This document shows, one piece after another, positions 14,001-23,900 of a stretch of 64,000 bases of DNA. A model generated the notes under the pieces. It made no database searches and was not told the DNA's origin. It saw only the letters and a list, made by a program, of their open reading frames with translations. The stretch lies in contig SIJG01000010.1 in assembly GCA_023374025.1 (NCBI GenBank), positions 1,897,660-1,961,659 of the forward strand, given 5' to 3'. The translations under genes and the position numbers were made by a program. The stretch comes from Heterodera schachtii (lineage: Eukaryota; Nematoda; Chromadorea; Rhabditida; Heteroderidae). Each line of letters begins with the position of its first letter. Positions within the stretch are counted from its first letter, which is position 1.

Positions 14001-17000
14001 GACGAATGCCAAAAACCGTAAAAATAGGAAAAGCCGACAAACCCAACAACAGCAACAAAAGCAGGGACCAAAGACGAAGTCGAACACAGAATTGTTCAAC
14101 GGAGTGGTGGAACGTAAGTGATGTGGACATTTATTGGCCAATTTTGGCACGGGTTTTCAATCCCAATCAATATTTAAAAACGAAATCACAGCAGAAAGAT
14201 GTGAATTTGAAGTGATCAGAGTCAGACCCGGTTTGGCATGAATTGGGGGAAATGGGATTGATTGAATAATGTCAAAATCATCGATGTAAATTTGGGAGTG
14301 ATCAAAGTCTAAGGGTTTGGCATGGATTTGGGATGATCAAAAATAATGAAAAAATCATTCATTGCTTCTATGCCAATTTGTGTGCTGGGTCGCCTCTGAT
14401 AATTATCCTCGGTTGCCAAAAACGGAGCAGGACAAAATGTCGCCAGACGAATTTTTGAACCATAACTTTTCTTTTTCAACCAAATTAAACTTTCTTGGTG
14501 TTATTCGAAAGCGCATGAAAAACTCTATTAACATGTAAAATTTGAAAATTTTTATTCATACAAAAAAAACTAGGGGCAAAAAAAATATTCGAAAAACTAA
14601 GTTTTTGAGTTCCTTCTGGCCATAACTTTTTTTGAACTTAATGAAATTTTTTGACTATTTGGCAAAATAATAATCAACACATTTGGAGCTATAGAATAAC
14701 ACCAAAATTTGCTTAATTTGATTGACAACGAAAAAAAGTTATGGTCCAAAAAATTTTCCGGCGACATTTTGGGGTGCACAATGCCAAAAATGGATAATTT
14801 TAGAAGCAAAAGCCAAACTAACGCCCAACCAAGCACTGGTGCTGGTCCATGTGCTGGACCGCAACGACAACCTTCCCCAAATTGAGCATTTGAACGTGGA
14901 CGGACAAATTGGTGGGACGAACACTGTTTTAAAAACATAATGCCAATAGCGCCAATTCAAACCGGACACAAAATACCGTACCATATTCCCACAGTGTTTA
15001 CGGTGGATTGGCAACTGCCCGTGATGGGCCAAGTTGGCCGTGTGGCGGCACGTGACGCGGACGAACATGCCAAACTGCTGTACAGGCTGGAGCAACAGAA
15101 CGCCAACGCGGCACCAATGTTTGCCATCAATGAAACGACGGGTGTGATCACGCTGATCAGGTACAGTAAACAAAGAAATTAAAGGCGTAGCCGGAGGAGC
15201 CCTCCCCGAAACCCAAAAAAGTAAAAAAAAATATAAATATACGAAAATTGTTTTATTTTTTAAAATAATGTTTTAAACATTTAATTATTAAGTAAAATTA
15301 ATAATAATAATAATAATAACAATAAAGAAATAATTGTAAATTATTCTAATTAATCAAAAAACGCATCTTCGAATTTGGGTTTTAAAAAAAAATAAACCCC
15401 AATAAAAATCGCATTTTTTGTGAATTCCCTCCCCTCGGCGGAAGACAAAAGGAAGGATATGGACTACGCCCTTGTAAGAAATCGAAAAAACAATTTCAAA
15501 ACGAAAATTATATATTAAAATAAATTTTTCTGAGAAAATTATTTCAAAAATTAATAATAAATCTAAATTTAAATTTATCCATTTTCATGTCTCGCAATTT
15601 GCCAAATCCTTACGCTTTTTCAACAGAAGCTTCCAAAATGATGATGGCACATCTGCTGGTGACGAATTTTGTATGAATGTGCTGGTCAATGACGGGCAGC
15701 ACGTCGCCAAAGCGCCACTTTTGGTCAGTGATCATTTTGGTGATGATTAATTTTTTTTTTGATGATCAATAATTTTTGATCAGAATGCCATAGGGTATGG
15801 GACATGGGTCTCCAGGAGACCAAAGAGATCCTATCGAGACTATTTTCCTCATTTTATGGATTTGTCGAGATCAGAGCAGGACAAATTATCATGAAATTGC
15901 GAAACTTTGTGGGAATATTGTAGCCGAGTACTGTAATCCCTCGCGGTTACTACGGTAACTGTTTTTTGATACCTCTGCAGTCTAACACAGACGACAGATA
16001 TCTTGTAATCAGAAATTGATTGCGTCCTTTCCGCTCTGATCAGGGACCAGCAGATGGGACCAATCACACAAATCCAGTGATCATTTTGATCGCTGGGATT
16101 ACCACCCATTTTTTCAAATTTTAATCCAAACAATGCACCACCATTTTGATCATCAGATATACAAGCTTCAGCCGGGTACAAACATTGTGTTATTGGTAAT
16201 CAACCAGCCGGCTGATCAGGTGGACGTTCTCCGTGCCGTTCGGTATGTTCCGCGTGCCCCATTTATTTGCTCGATCGGCTTCCGGACAATCCGTCAGTGA
16301 AAATCCGTCAGAAATTTTATTTTTAAAACGCAAGATTTTATATAAAATAGTGTGAAAATGAATTTAAATTGAAAAACTTAAATAATAATTTGTTTTATTT
16401 TATAAAGTAATGAATAAGCATTATTAAAAATTTTAAAGATAATTTCTACGAATGATAAATTAATTTGAATTATAAAGTAACTAGAAATGCTGTAAAACTT
16501 CATCCATTTTTTTTATTAAATCGAAAAATCGTTTTTGATCATCGCTCATAAAAATTTAATTGCTGACGAATTGTCCACTGACGGATTGTCCAGGCTCTGC
16601 TTGCTTGATCAATCGCCCGCCAAACATTCAAATCCAATCACTCGGCTGATCAACGTATTCCCGCACTCAAATCTCAGACACATGAACGCGTTGCTGCCCG
16701 GCATGGATGCGGACGTGCTGGTCAAGCAGGTGTTCATCGGCGAGGACGGGCAAGCGGACCCGCGGCGCACCCATCTGTTGGTGTACGCGATTGACTCGCG
16801 CACGCGCGTGCCGGTGCCGGCGGCAAAACTCAAAGAGTACATAATAATTTTTATGGGAAGGAAATGGCTCCCCATTTTTGGGTGCATTCTATTCCGCCCT
16901 CCCCCGCCCGCCATTCCCCCCCCCCCCCCCACAATATCGTTTCCCCCCGCCCGGAATTTTTCTTTTTAATTTCTCAAATCCAGAAAATTTCAATAAAAAT

Positions 17001-20000
17001 CTTAAAAAATTTTAAACAGTTTTTATTTTTACATTTTATCAAAAATTTTCTTAAAAAATTTCTCTGTCTTGAAATTTACTTATAAAAAATTTTCTATGAT
17101 TTTTTTTTTTTTTGTAAAAATTTTCTACGGCGGAAGGGGGGGGGGGCGGCGGAGGCGATACGGGGGGAATAAGCGCACTAATTTGTTAGGGCCGGAATGT
17201 CGAGAGTCTCGAGACACCATGACATCATGGCTTCCCGACTTTTGGGGATTTACAACTTGGGGACCCGACATTTGGGGACCGAACGACATTTGGAGATTTA
17301 TTAAAACAAAAAAAATATTTAAAATTAATTTATGACCAAAATTAGACAATTACGTCTGCTTTAGCCAGAGTTAATTCCATTGCAAGAAAAACAAAATAAT
17401 ATTTTTTTAAATTAACTCTATTTCGGACTCACCGCGAGGAGGTAGCAGAAACAAATCACAATACATTTTTAAGTACAGTACACCTTTTTCTCAATTTTTA
17501 TTTAAAACGGCTTTCCCAAGGGCCAACGTGATGTGAAAACAAAATTAATCACCATTTTGCAAATCCCCAAAAGTCGCACCACGGACATCATTATCCCCCT
17601 CCCCCGTTCACAGACTGCTTGACGGCGCGTTTGGCGCTGCTGCTGCTGATGGCCGCTCCGCGTCCGCATCGCCTCCCCCCGGGGCTGCTGGGACTGTGGC
17701 GGCCGATTCACCGCTACGCTATTTGGCCAGCATTTATGTGCCGGAGGATTACACCGCTGCCATGGAGCACAACAACAGCACATTCCGATTGACAACAGCG
17801 GAAATTGTAAGTTTTTGATTTTTTATTTGGCATTTTGTTTATCCATTTAAAATACGGTATGAAGTGAAAATCGGATTCTGAATCTCTTGCTGACTTGTCC
17901 TTGGATGCTTCTTTGAGTACACGTCCTGGAAAGGGTCATGATTTTCAAGGATAGAACCCAAAGACAATTAAATTATCCTGACGAAATTGTATTTAATAAG
18001 TAATTGGGCAAATTGCCGCTTTTCCACATACGATATTAAATCGCTAATTAACCAATTATCGTACCGATTTTTTTTTTACCGATTTTGCCTTGACATAATT
18101 CAATGATTGGTAAATACGACTCTCAGATTTATCGCCACTTAAATTAGGAGGATAATTATGGCAAATTATTAATTGATCATATCTATAGACTCTGTTGGCC
18201 ATCAGTGTACTGCTTGTGTTCGGCGTGTGTGCCATGCTTTTCATGCTGTTACGATGTTGCAAAAAGTAATAAAAATTTAAAAAAATGCCACAAAATTTGG
18301 CATTTCGTTTCCCATTTTTTCCCAGCAAACAACAGCAGACCATCACCAAATCGGACGTTGAATACATGCTGGACGCACAACAGGCTGGTCCACGCCCGTA
18401 CAACGTAGAGCTAATCACGCGCAAAATGGCACAGAGCGATGCCGCGGCGGTGGCCCGACGCATGCCCAAGGCGTTGGAGCAGTGCACTCTGTCGTAAGCG
18501 CAGTTTAAGCGGACGAGGGAGGGGAGGGGGGGGGGGGGGTCAAAAACAAAAATTCTGGTACTAACAGTACAGGGGGTTTGGCACGGCACGAATCGACTTT
18601 TTTCTGATCCCGATCCGAAAATAATTTTTTTCCCCTCCCGACCCGAATGCCGAAACTTTTTCACGTTCCGCTGAAGAGAAAAACCCTGGTACTGTACCAG
18701 GGATTCAAGTGATATTGATGCTATTCATCAAGATTTATGGGTGTTCGAGCTGCTCAAAATCTAGGTTCTCAAGTACGGTACAGCTCGCAGTTCGTTCCCC
18801 CCCCCCCCGAAAATTAAAATAAATTCTAACTGAAATATTTCAAAATCTTATTGTTCATTCTTATAAGAAATTTTAAGAAAAAAATTTTTTGTTAAAGATT
18901 TTCAGAATTTTTTTTTGGAAAATTTTTGAAAAAAGTAGTTATTAATAAAAAAATTTTGAAGAAATCGCTAAAAAATTTCAAAAAAATAATTTTTCTTGAA
19001 ATTTTCTAATAAAAAAATTTATATGTTTTTTTAAAATTCTTTAATTGTAAGTATGATTCTTTTCGTGGGGGGGGGGGGGCGAGAACGATACGGGAGGGAG
19101 GAAGCGTAGTGCACCCTCAAGTACAGAATTTTTATTTTGGCTCTTTTATTTTGAAGGCCCGAATCGCGTGCCACAATGGTCGCATCGGCTGGCATTTACA
19201 GTGGTGGAAGCGTCGGCGGCGATGGCATCGCAGGCGGCTGCGGTGCCGGCACTCGCACGGCAGCGACAACAATGCCAAGCGGCACAGCGGCAGCGGTTAG
19301 TGGTCAGCAGCAACGACGCGGCGGCGGCGGTGCCGGACAGCACACGGACACGGCAATTGAGGCACGCGCAGCCGTTGCCAGCAGCCACGCAGTCGCTGAC
19401 ATGTCCACCACGACGACCACAACAACGACGACAACATCGGCAAGCAGCGACTGTTCATCAGAGGAGGCTGGCGACCGAAGCGGCAGCGGCGAGTTGTCGC
19501 CACCCCAGCAGCAATCGCAGCAACAACAACTGAAGCGTTCTGGTGGTGGTGTTGGTGCTGGTGGTGGTGAGGACAGCAGAAGCGAGCTGCAGTTGCACCA
19601 TAATCTGTTGCTGGTACGGAGACGGAACAGCCGGGGCGGAAATGGCGGCGGCGCTCGCGCGGCGGACAAACAAAAACAGCAGCAGCAGCCACAAAAGCGA
19701 CGCGTTGTTCAACCGGTGTGGTTTTATCTTGTTCCTGTTTATTGTGACGTGCGAGTTGTCATCGCTAACCCAAACTTAATAATGGGCTAATGAATTATAC
19801 CCAGGGGCATAACCATGGATTCCTGATTTTTTTGATTCAAATATGTAAAATCCGGGGATTTTGTGGGCGCATTTCCCCCCCGCCCGGGTCACAGAGTACA
19901 TGACAAACCGGTCATCTAATAATTCCCGCGCAGATAACCTACGAAAGCTATGCCGATGAGGAGGCAGGCATTTACGACGACCGCAACACCGGCGCCGGCG

Positions 20001-20392
20001 GAACAGCGGCGGCGATGCCAACGCGAAATGGCGGCAGAGGTGGTGCCATTGACGACCACCACACTGGTGGTGATCCAATGCAGGACACAATGTGCTCATC
20101 GGTGGAGCACAGTCCGCAACAGATGGCACGCGCGAGTGCCAACGGTGGCGGCGGAGACGGCGGCGGTCGCGTCGCAATGCTCGCCGCTACGCTGGCGGAC
20201 GAGAGGGGCGACAGTGGGTCAACAAGCGTTGGCAGTGGCATCGGTCGCGGTCGCCGTGGCGCACCGCCGCGCCATGACCCACCGCCGCCACCGGGCGCAA
20301 ACGCTCCGCCGGCGACAAACATCGCGGGTCAACGCCAGCAACAGGCGGCGACAATCATTGGCACAAAAACGCGGCGGGGACGTGATCAGTGA
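636..20392 (+). CDS. Large non-classical cadherin (5' partial, 31 exons placed)
   Basis: This encodes a single-pass membrane cadherin, expected to mediate calcium-dependent cell adhesion at the plasma membrane. The conserved evidence is repeated cadherin signatures such as LDVNDNFPQF, VLDRNDNLPQIE, DPPTDGIEIDEHSGQLWV and AINETTGVITLI, followed by a membrane-proximal segment, one hydrophobic helix and a stop at 20390-20392. Splice phases agree across nearly all junctions, which supports the exon chain. Two exceptions are an apparent one-base loss in an A run at 13364-13368 and an unresolved phase mismatch between the exons ending at 4111 and starting at 4219. The intron after 8677 starts with GC. 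The tail segment containing GPRPYNVELITRK suggests a protocadherin/CDH23-like class rather than a catenin-binding classical cadherin, but I could not assign an orthologue. The first exons lie left of the window. Confidence 0.9.
2585..2778. repeat. Truncated miniature element, CCTGGATTT core, right end
   Basis: Repeated ATCCAGG/CCTGGAT units end in GGTCGAGCTCTA. The inverse of that end (TAGAG..CGA) begins the related copy at 5702-5812, so the two are opposite halves of one family. It lies in the cadherin intron before the exon at 2818. No intact terminal pair or target duplication was found. Confidence 0.5.
5095..5340. repeat. Element with repeated GTAGGCGAAA units
   Basis: The region carries about eight dispersed copies of TAGGCGAAA or its reverse complement, and the outer ends read TAGCCTGGAAAAC and TAAGCCAGG. 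It lies wholly in the cadherin intron between 5069 and 5514. It is probably another inverted-repeat element with a simple core. Boundaries are approximate. Confidence 0.45.
5514..9837 (+). CDS. Cadherin ectodomain, Thr/Ser-rich linkers and cadherin repeats
   Basis: Exons are 5514-5683, 6050-6197, 6357-6421, 7050-7176, 7538-7816, 8207-8677, 8826-9044 and 9406-9837. The first is a mucin-like Thr-rich linker ending in an acidic run. The exon at 8207-8677 is about 140 residues of Ser/Thr-rich sequence that turns into cadherin strand A (ELHFASDQYRAMLPE) at its end. It joins the next exon (GRYGNSGALLSLRP) in phase only if its donor is GAG|GCAATT, a GC-AG intron. The following exons form a textbook repeat, with DTGELIAFAEIDREEQAQY, then LDVNDNFPQF, then AVDMDDGAHGTVRF, and end in a poly-Gln run. 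Heavily O-glycosylated spacers between the repeats are an inference from composition. Confidence 0.88.
5702..5812. repeat. Truncated miniature element, CCTGGATTT core, left end
   Basis: It starts TAGAGTTCGAC just after the donor at 5684 and contains several GGCCTGGATTTT / AAATCCAGGTCCAGG units. It shares core and end with 2585-2778. Confidence 0.45.
6430..6580. mobile_element. 151-bp hAT-like miniature element with 8-bp target duplication at a splice donor
   Basis: The ends are TAGAGACCGGAC and the imperfect inverse CCGATCTCTA, and the core is a run of AAACCGAAA / CGGTCGGTTTT units. It is flanked on both sides by GTATGTAT (6422-6429 and 6581-6588), a perfect 8-bp duplication. The left copy of that duplication is the 5' splice site of the cadherin exon ending at 6421. 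Confidence 0.88.
7985..8200. repeat. Degenerate tandem repeat, unit about 52 bp
   Basis: Roughly four copies of a unit containing TTTTTGTACATTT, GGATACGGTATTT and CCTCACCCC lie in the cadherin intron and end next to the acceptor of the exon at 8207. No coding content. Confidence 0.65.
9985..10500. repeat. AT-rich inverted element with C/G-rich ends
   Basis: It begins with AGCAGCTCGTCCCCACC and a C-rich run, passes through A/T-rich sequence containing TTTTCAGCGATTTTT-like motifs in both orientations, and ends with a G-rich run. The same architecture recurs at 1620-1845, 6590-6870, 12668-12800, 16880-17165, 18780-19085 and 42700-42935. It explains most of this intron of more than 600 bp. Confidence 0.5.
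10531..16836 (+). CDS. Cadherin ectodomain, membrane-distal to membrane-proximal repeats
   Basis: Exons are 10531-10750, 11831-11985, 12404-12575, 12849-13000, 13304-13524, 13927-14113, 14804-14911, 14995-15160, 15627-15723, 16157-16242 and 16594-16836. Visible cadherin hallmarks are ILAIDGGRPALRTEHKL, FLIDSHTGQIRMGRRPLD, FVLDEQSGDLYAVQP, LDRERKSLYFLVANLLM, VLDRNDNLPQ and RVAARDADEHAKLLYRL. Exon 13304-13524 is in frame at both ends only if one A is missing from the run at 13364-13368. Exon 13927-14113 encodes a basic/acidic Gln-rich insertion. The last two exons (NIVLLVINQPADQVDVL and onward) resemble the membrane-proximal region seen after the last repeat of long cadherins. Confidence 0.87.
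11064..11499. mobile_element. Foldback element with tandem-repeat terminal arms
   Basis: The left arm holds tandem units of CAGCCGCCGAAACA type followed by AT-rich sequence. The right arm is its near-perfect reverse complement over about 200 bp, ending in GGCGGCTGTGTTTCGG units. A short loop lies near 11290. It sits in the cadherin intron between 10750 and 11831. No transposase is inside. The arm at 1-155 belongs to the same family with a slightly different tandem unit. Confidence 0.8.
14420..14790. mobile_element. Inverted-repeat miniature element (CAAAATGTCGCC ends)
   Basis: The left end CAAAATGTCGCC, then ACCATAACTTTTC, is matched in inverse at the right end by AAGTTATGGT and GGCGACATTTTG. 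The interior repeats the CCATAACTTTT motif. A related fragment with the same interior motifs lies near 21620-21680. The element ends about 15 bp before the cadherin acceptor at 14803. Confidence 0.65.
16284..16591. mobile_element. 308-bp inverted-repeat element whose right end abuts a splice acceptor
   Basis: A 16-bp sequence, GGACAATCCGTCAGTG at 16284-16299, is repeated in perfect inverse at 16576-16591. The similarity extends inward imperfectly for about 20 bp more. The interior is AT-rich and non-coding. The right end reads GATTGTCC directly before AG, which is the 3' splice site of the cadherin exon starting at 16594. Confidence 0.8.
17614..20392 (+). CDS. Cadherin membrane-proximal segment, transmembrane helix and cytoplasmic tail
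   Basis: Exons are 17614-17806, 18189-18265, 18326-18493, 19157-19715 and 19934-20392. The 77-nt exon at 18189 encodes about 20 hydrophobic residues followed by RCCK, a transmembrane helix with a palmitoylation-like cysteine pair (inference). The next exon gives SDVEYMLDAQQAGPRPYN and ELITRK. The rest of the tail is Gly/Ala/Gln/Thr-rich low complexity, including about ten Thr in a row, then ITYESYADEEAGIYDD in the last exon, then Gly/Pro-rich sequence to the stop. No catenin-binding motif is recognisable. All five junctions keep phase. Confidence 0.9.
18780..19085. repeat. AT-rich inverted element with poly-C and poly-G ends
   Basis: It starts with a C run after CAGCTCGCAGTTCGTT, contains GCTAAAAAATTTC / GATTTTTT-type inverted AT-rich arms, and ends in a G run at 19066-19079. 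It occupies the cadherin intron between 18493 and 19157 and shares architecture with 9985-10500. Confidence 0.5.
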
Positions 20393-20839
20393 ATGGGCTG
20401 AGATCAGAGCAGCACAGTTCGGAATGATCTGGCAAAAGTTCAGTGGAATATGTGTAGACAATCAGATCACTCACTGATCAGAGAGAAAAAATGATCAGTG
20501 ATGGTAATGCCGGAGGGAATCAGATCAGCAAACGAAAGTTGGACAAATTAAAGAAGAAATTAAATCGCAAATTTAATTCGGGTGGAAATTCAATGACTAA
20601 ACAATTAGAAGTTGTGCCAACTTTTGATGCTGATCTGTTCCGCAGATATTAAGCTAAATTTTTTCGACGAACTCGTCAGTTGAGTGCCCAGACCGAAAAA
20701 ACACTAAATAATTTTTGACCGTTTTCAATTTGGATTTGATCAATTGGCATCCAAATCATCGGCACTCAACAAATTATGCCCATTTTCTCGGTGTTTTCAG
20801 CCGAATCATTCACTTTTTGTCTTCATTTCAGTGCCTTTT

Positions 20840-20845
20840 AATAAA
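20840..20845 (+). terminator. Candidate polyadenylation signal of the cadherin gene
   Basis: AATAAA lies 448 bp after the cadherin stop codon and is the first clear canonical signal I noticed downstream on this strand. Positions 20393-20840 show no other coding signal and would be 3' UTR. Confidence 0.4.
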
Positions 20846-20909
20846 ACATCGTTTATTAATTTATGCTCACTATAAATTACGTATTTTAATTTTTTCGATT
20901 CATTTAAAA

Positions 20910-23900
20910 ATGGGAAAATTCATTAACGGTGAAATGAAAGAATTGCAAATGCCAACGCCCATAAGAAAAGGTGGACCGACGACAATTAATTGTTCAGAAT
21001 TTTCCAACATTCGTCGGAGATGGGACATTTTGCCTCATTAAGTTGGGAATGCCATCGCTGACTATTTAAGAATCTTCCTTTTTGTCGAAAAAAATTTAAA
21101 AAAAACATTCTACCGTGGTGAGGGCGCGACAGTCGGAAATTTTGATGCCACACTTTAATGTATAGGATTAATTTGAGAAATGTTCTTTCAATTACATAAA
21201 ATTTTATCATCAACAGGGAAATGCAACAATTTGTTTTTCGTTTGTCCACAATTACGTCACTCATCGAATAATAATTAGGCTGGCGTTGGCAAGCAGTACA
21301 TGATGGAGTAATAAATTGCAAACAGAGATGAAACAACAAAAAAAACGTTTTTAGCATTAAGCTAAAAGTTTATTATTTTCGATTTTCCTTATTTGTACTC
21401 CCTCCAACATCTCAAACAACCAAATTTCCAAAAAATTCCGCTAATTTTTAATTTTGAACTAATAATTAATAATTTAGGTACAGTGCCCCAGAAAAGTCTT
21501 GTTGGTGAAAGCGGAATGACTGATTTATTAAATCCACATTCTAAGTTTCAAAGCGATATTTTGGCTTTCATCAAAAATGCGCATTTCTTGCGGTTTCCCT
21601 CAGTTGGGCGCCAGCACATTTTTCCACTATAACTTTTCTTTGTCATCCAAAATCCAACATTCTTGGTATCATTCGAAGGCATTTCACATGAGCGAGTCCG
21701 CGATTCTTGACAAAATTTATCGCGCCGATTCAGCTTCTTAGATTTATTTATGTTCTCTTAACAAATGCTTTGTCGGGAGGAAGTCCCGCGCTAACGGCAC
21801 AGGGTCGGGTCTCGAGTTCCTCGGGAATTTGGCCCGAGATATTCATAACAATTTCAAAAAACTATATTTAAAGTTTCCAAGTGCCGTACCCTTCACCGTC
21901 CCCGCCGCAGGCGCTGAACTCCGCCGCCGCCGATTGTCGCCATTAAAAAAACATTATTGGCCAACAAACATGTTCATCTTCTGCACAAACTCAGATTGCT
22001 ATCTTTTGTGTGAGAATTTTTTTATTGGGAAAAGATGCACACAGAAGAGATCAGCTCGGCCGCTACTCCAAAGTCTCAATTTGCTTTCTTTCTCATCCGC
22101 CGCCGTTCAATGTGCCGCCCCGCTGCCCTTTCCGCCGCGGGCTCACCACCACCGACCGCCCCCTCCCGCACAAATTACAATGTTGCGGACAGATGATGGT
22201 GGAAGATGCCTGCTATTACCTATTTTTGTTTAATGGGATGCCTTTTTCTCTATTTACTCTGATTTCCAATGAAATTTATTTATTTTTGCTTTTTTGAGCG
22301 GTGTTGGACCGCTTATAACATTAAAAAAAATTGATTTAAATATTTGATGGCTCTTGGTGTGAGTCAAATTCTTTTACAGCAGGGTTGCCATGGAACGAAA
22401 AAAAAAGTCGGGTTAGGATTCTGATCGGAATAACCAAATTTTGGGTTGCATCTCGGAATGAGAAAAAAAATGAGCCCACATTCTCTGGCATAAAATTGAA
22501 TTATGCCGTAGTCAGGGCTGTGCGAAAATCACAAAAAAAATTTTTCGTATACGAAAACGAAACGAAAAAGTGAATTCGATACGAAAACGAAACACGAAAC
22601 GAAAAAAAAATATTTTGAAAACCGAAAACGAAACACGAAACGAAAACATTTTGACGGACGAAAACGAAACACGAAAACGAAAAAATAAACATTTTCGTAC
22701 GAAACGAAACGAAAAAACCGAAAATTTTTTGAACTTATTTCAATCATAATTAAGAAACATAAAACTTTAAAATTGTATCCTCTAACTGAAGGAATGAAGA
22801 TCCTAGTAGGTGGAAAAGCTAATGTGGCTCTAGGACAGGGGTGTGACTAGAGCCCGGAAATTTCAAATTTGCGGATCCCGCTGCGGGATTGGTACTGAAA
22901 AATTTTGCGGGACGGGATCCCGCAGGTATAAATCCCGCAAATCCCGCATTTCCCAAAAAATGCGGGATTGCGGATTGGGATCCCGCAAAATCCCGCGCGG
23001 GATCCCGTCCCGCGCCGGGCTCTAGGTGTGACCAAAAAATTTTTAAAATAAAGAACATCAATGACAAAAAATAAGATTTAGGGTCAAAAAAGGTTGGTTC
23101 GAATCAGTTAATATATAATTTTTTCGATAAAAAAAATGTATTAAAATGTTATGTTTTTCACATCCTATTATGGATTTAAACAATTTTTGGGGAAGAAATT
23201 AGCAAATCGTACATTTCGGTGAAACCGTGCTGAAAAAAAAGATTTTCAAACGTTTTTTTGCAATGTATTTTTTTTTACAAGTTGATGAATGGGAATGGGT
23301 CCGGCGGCGCCGATAGGCGACGCCGGGAAAATTTTTGAAAATTTGAGTGCTATTTCATAGCAGATTTTCTATTAAAATCGGTAAAACATGATTAAAAAAT
23401 CGGTAAAATAAAGTGCGGTCATGCGGGATCGAACATTAATGCACAGCACAAATAAACCTGCTGTTTTCACCACTAAACTAAAATACTTAAATAACAAAAC
23501 TTATTTTTCTTACCAAAAAAGTCATTCTTAAGGGTGTAAATATTTTCGTCTTTTTCGTAAAATATTGCTCTGACGAAAACGAAAACGAAACGAAAATCCA
23601 AAATTTTAAAAACCGAAAACGAAACACGAAACGAAAAACAAAATTTTGAAAACCGAAACCGAAAACGAAACGAAAAAACTTTAGCGGACGAAAACGAAAC
23701 ACGAAAACGAAACTCAAAAAGTGCCGAAAATGTAGGACGAAACGAAAACGACACGAAATTTCGTCCAGCCCTGGCCGTAGTCTCTCTCATTTATGAAATT
23801 TTTTGTGTGCCATAATTGTCATATTCGATCTCTATTCCAATGGTGATCATATTATAGTTTCTAAAATTGGATACGGTACATGCAGTGGATTGGTAGCTAA

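Noticed and set aside
19297..19712. Four long antisense frames opposite the cadherin tail
   Set aside because: They are shadows of GC-rich low-complexity codons. The plus-strand frame has splice-consistent ends.
21393..22233. Plus-strand frames between the cadherin and the hAT element
   Set aside because: They overlap fragments of the CATAACTTTT-type repeat family and lack splice or domain support.
23405..23475. tRNA-like sequence on the minus strand with TTAGTGGTG and TTCGATCCC words
   Set aside because: The acceptor stem does not pair and the loop lengths are wrong. It lies inside a hAT element and is at most a tRNA-derived relic.
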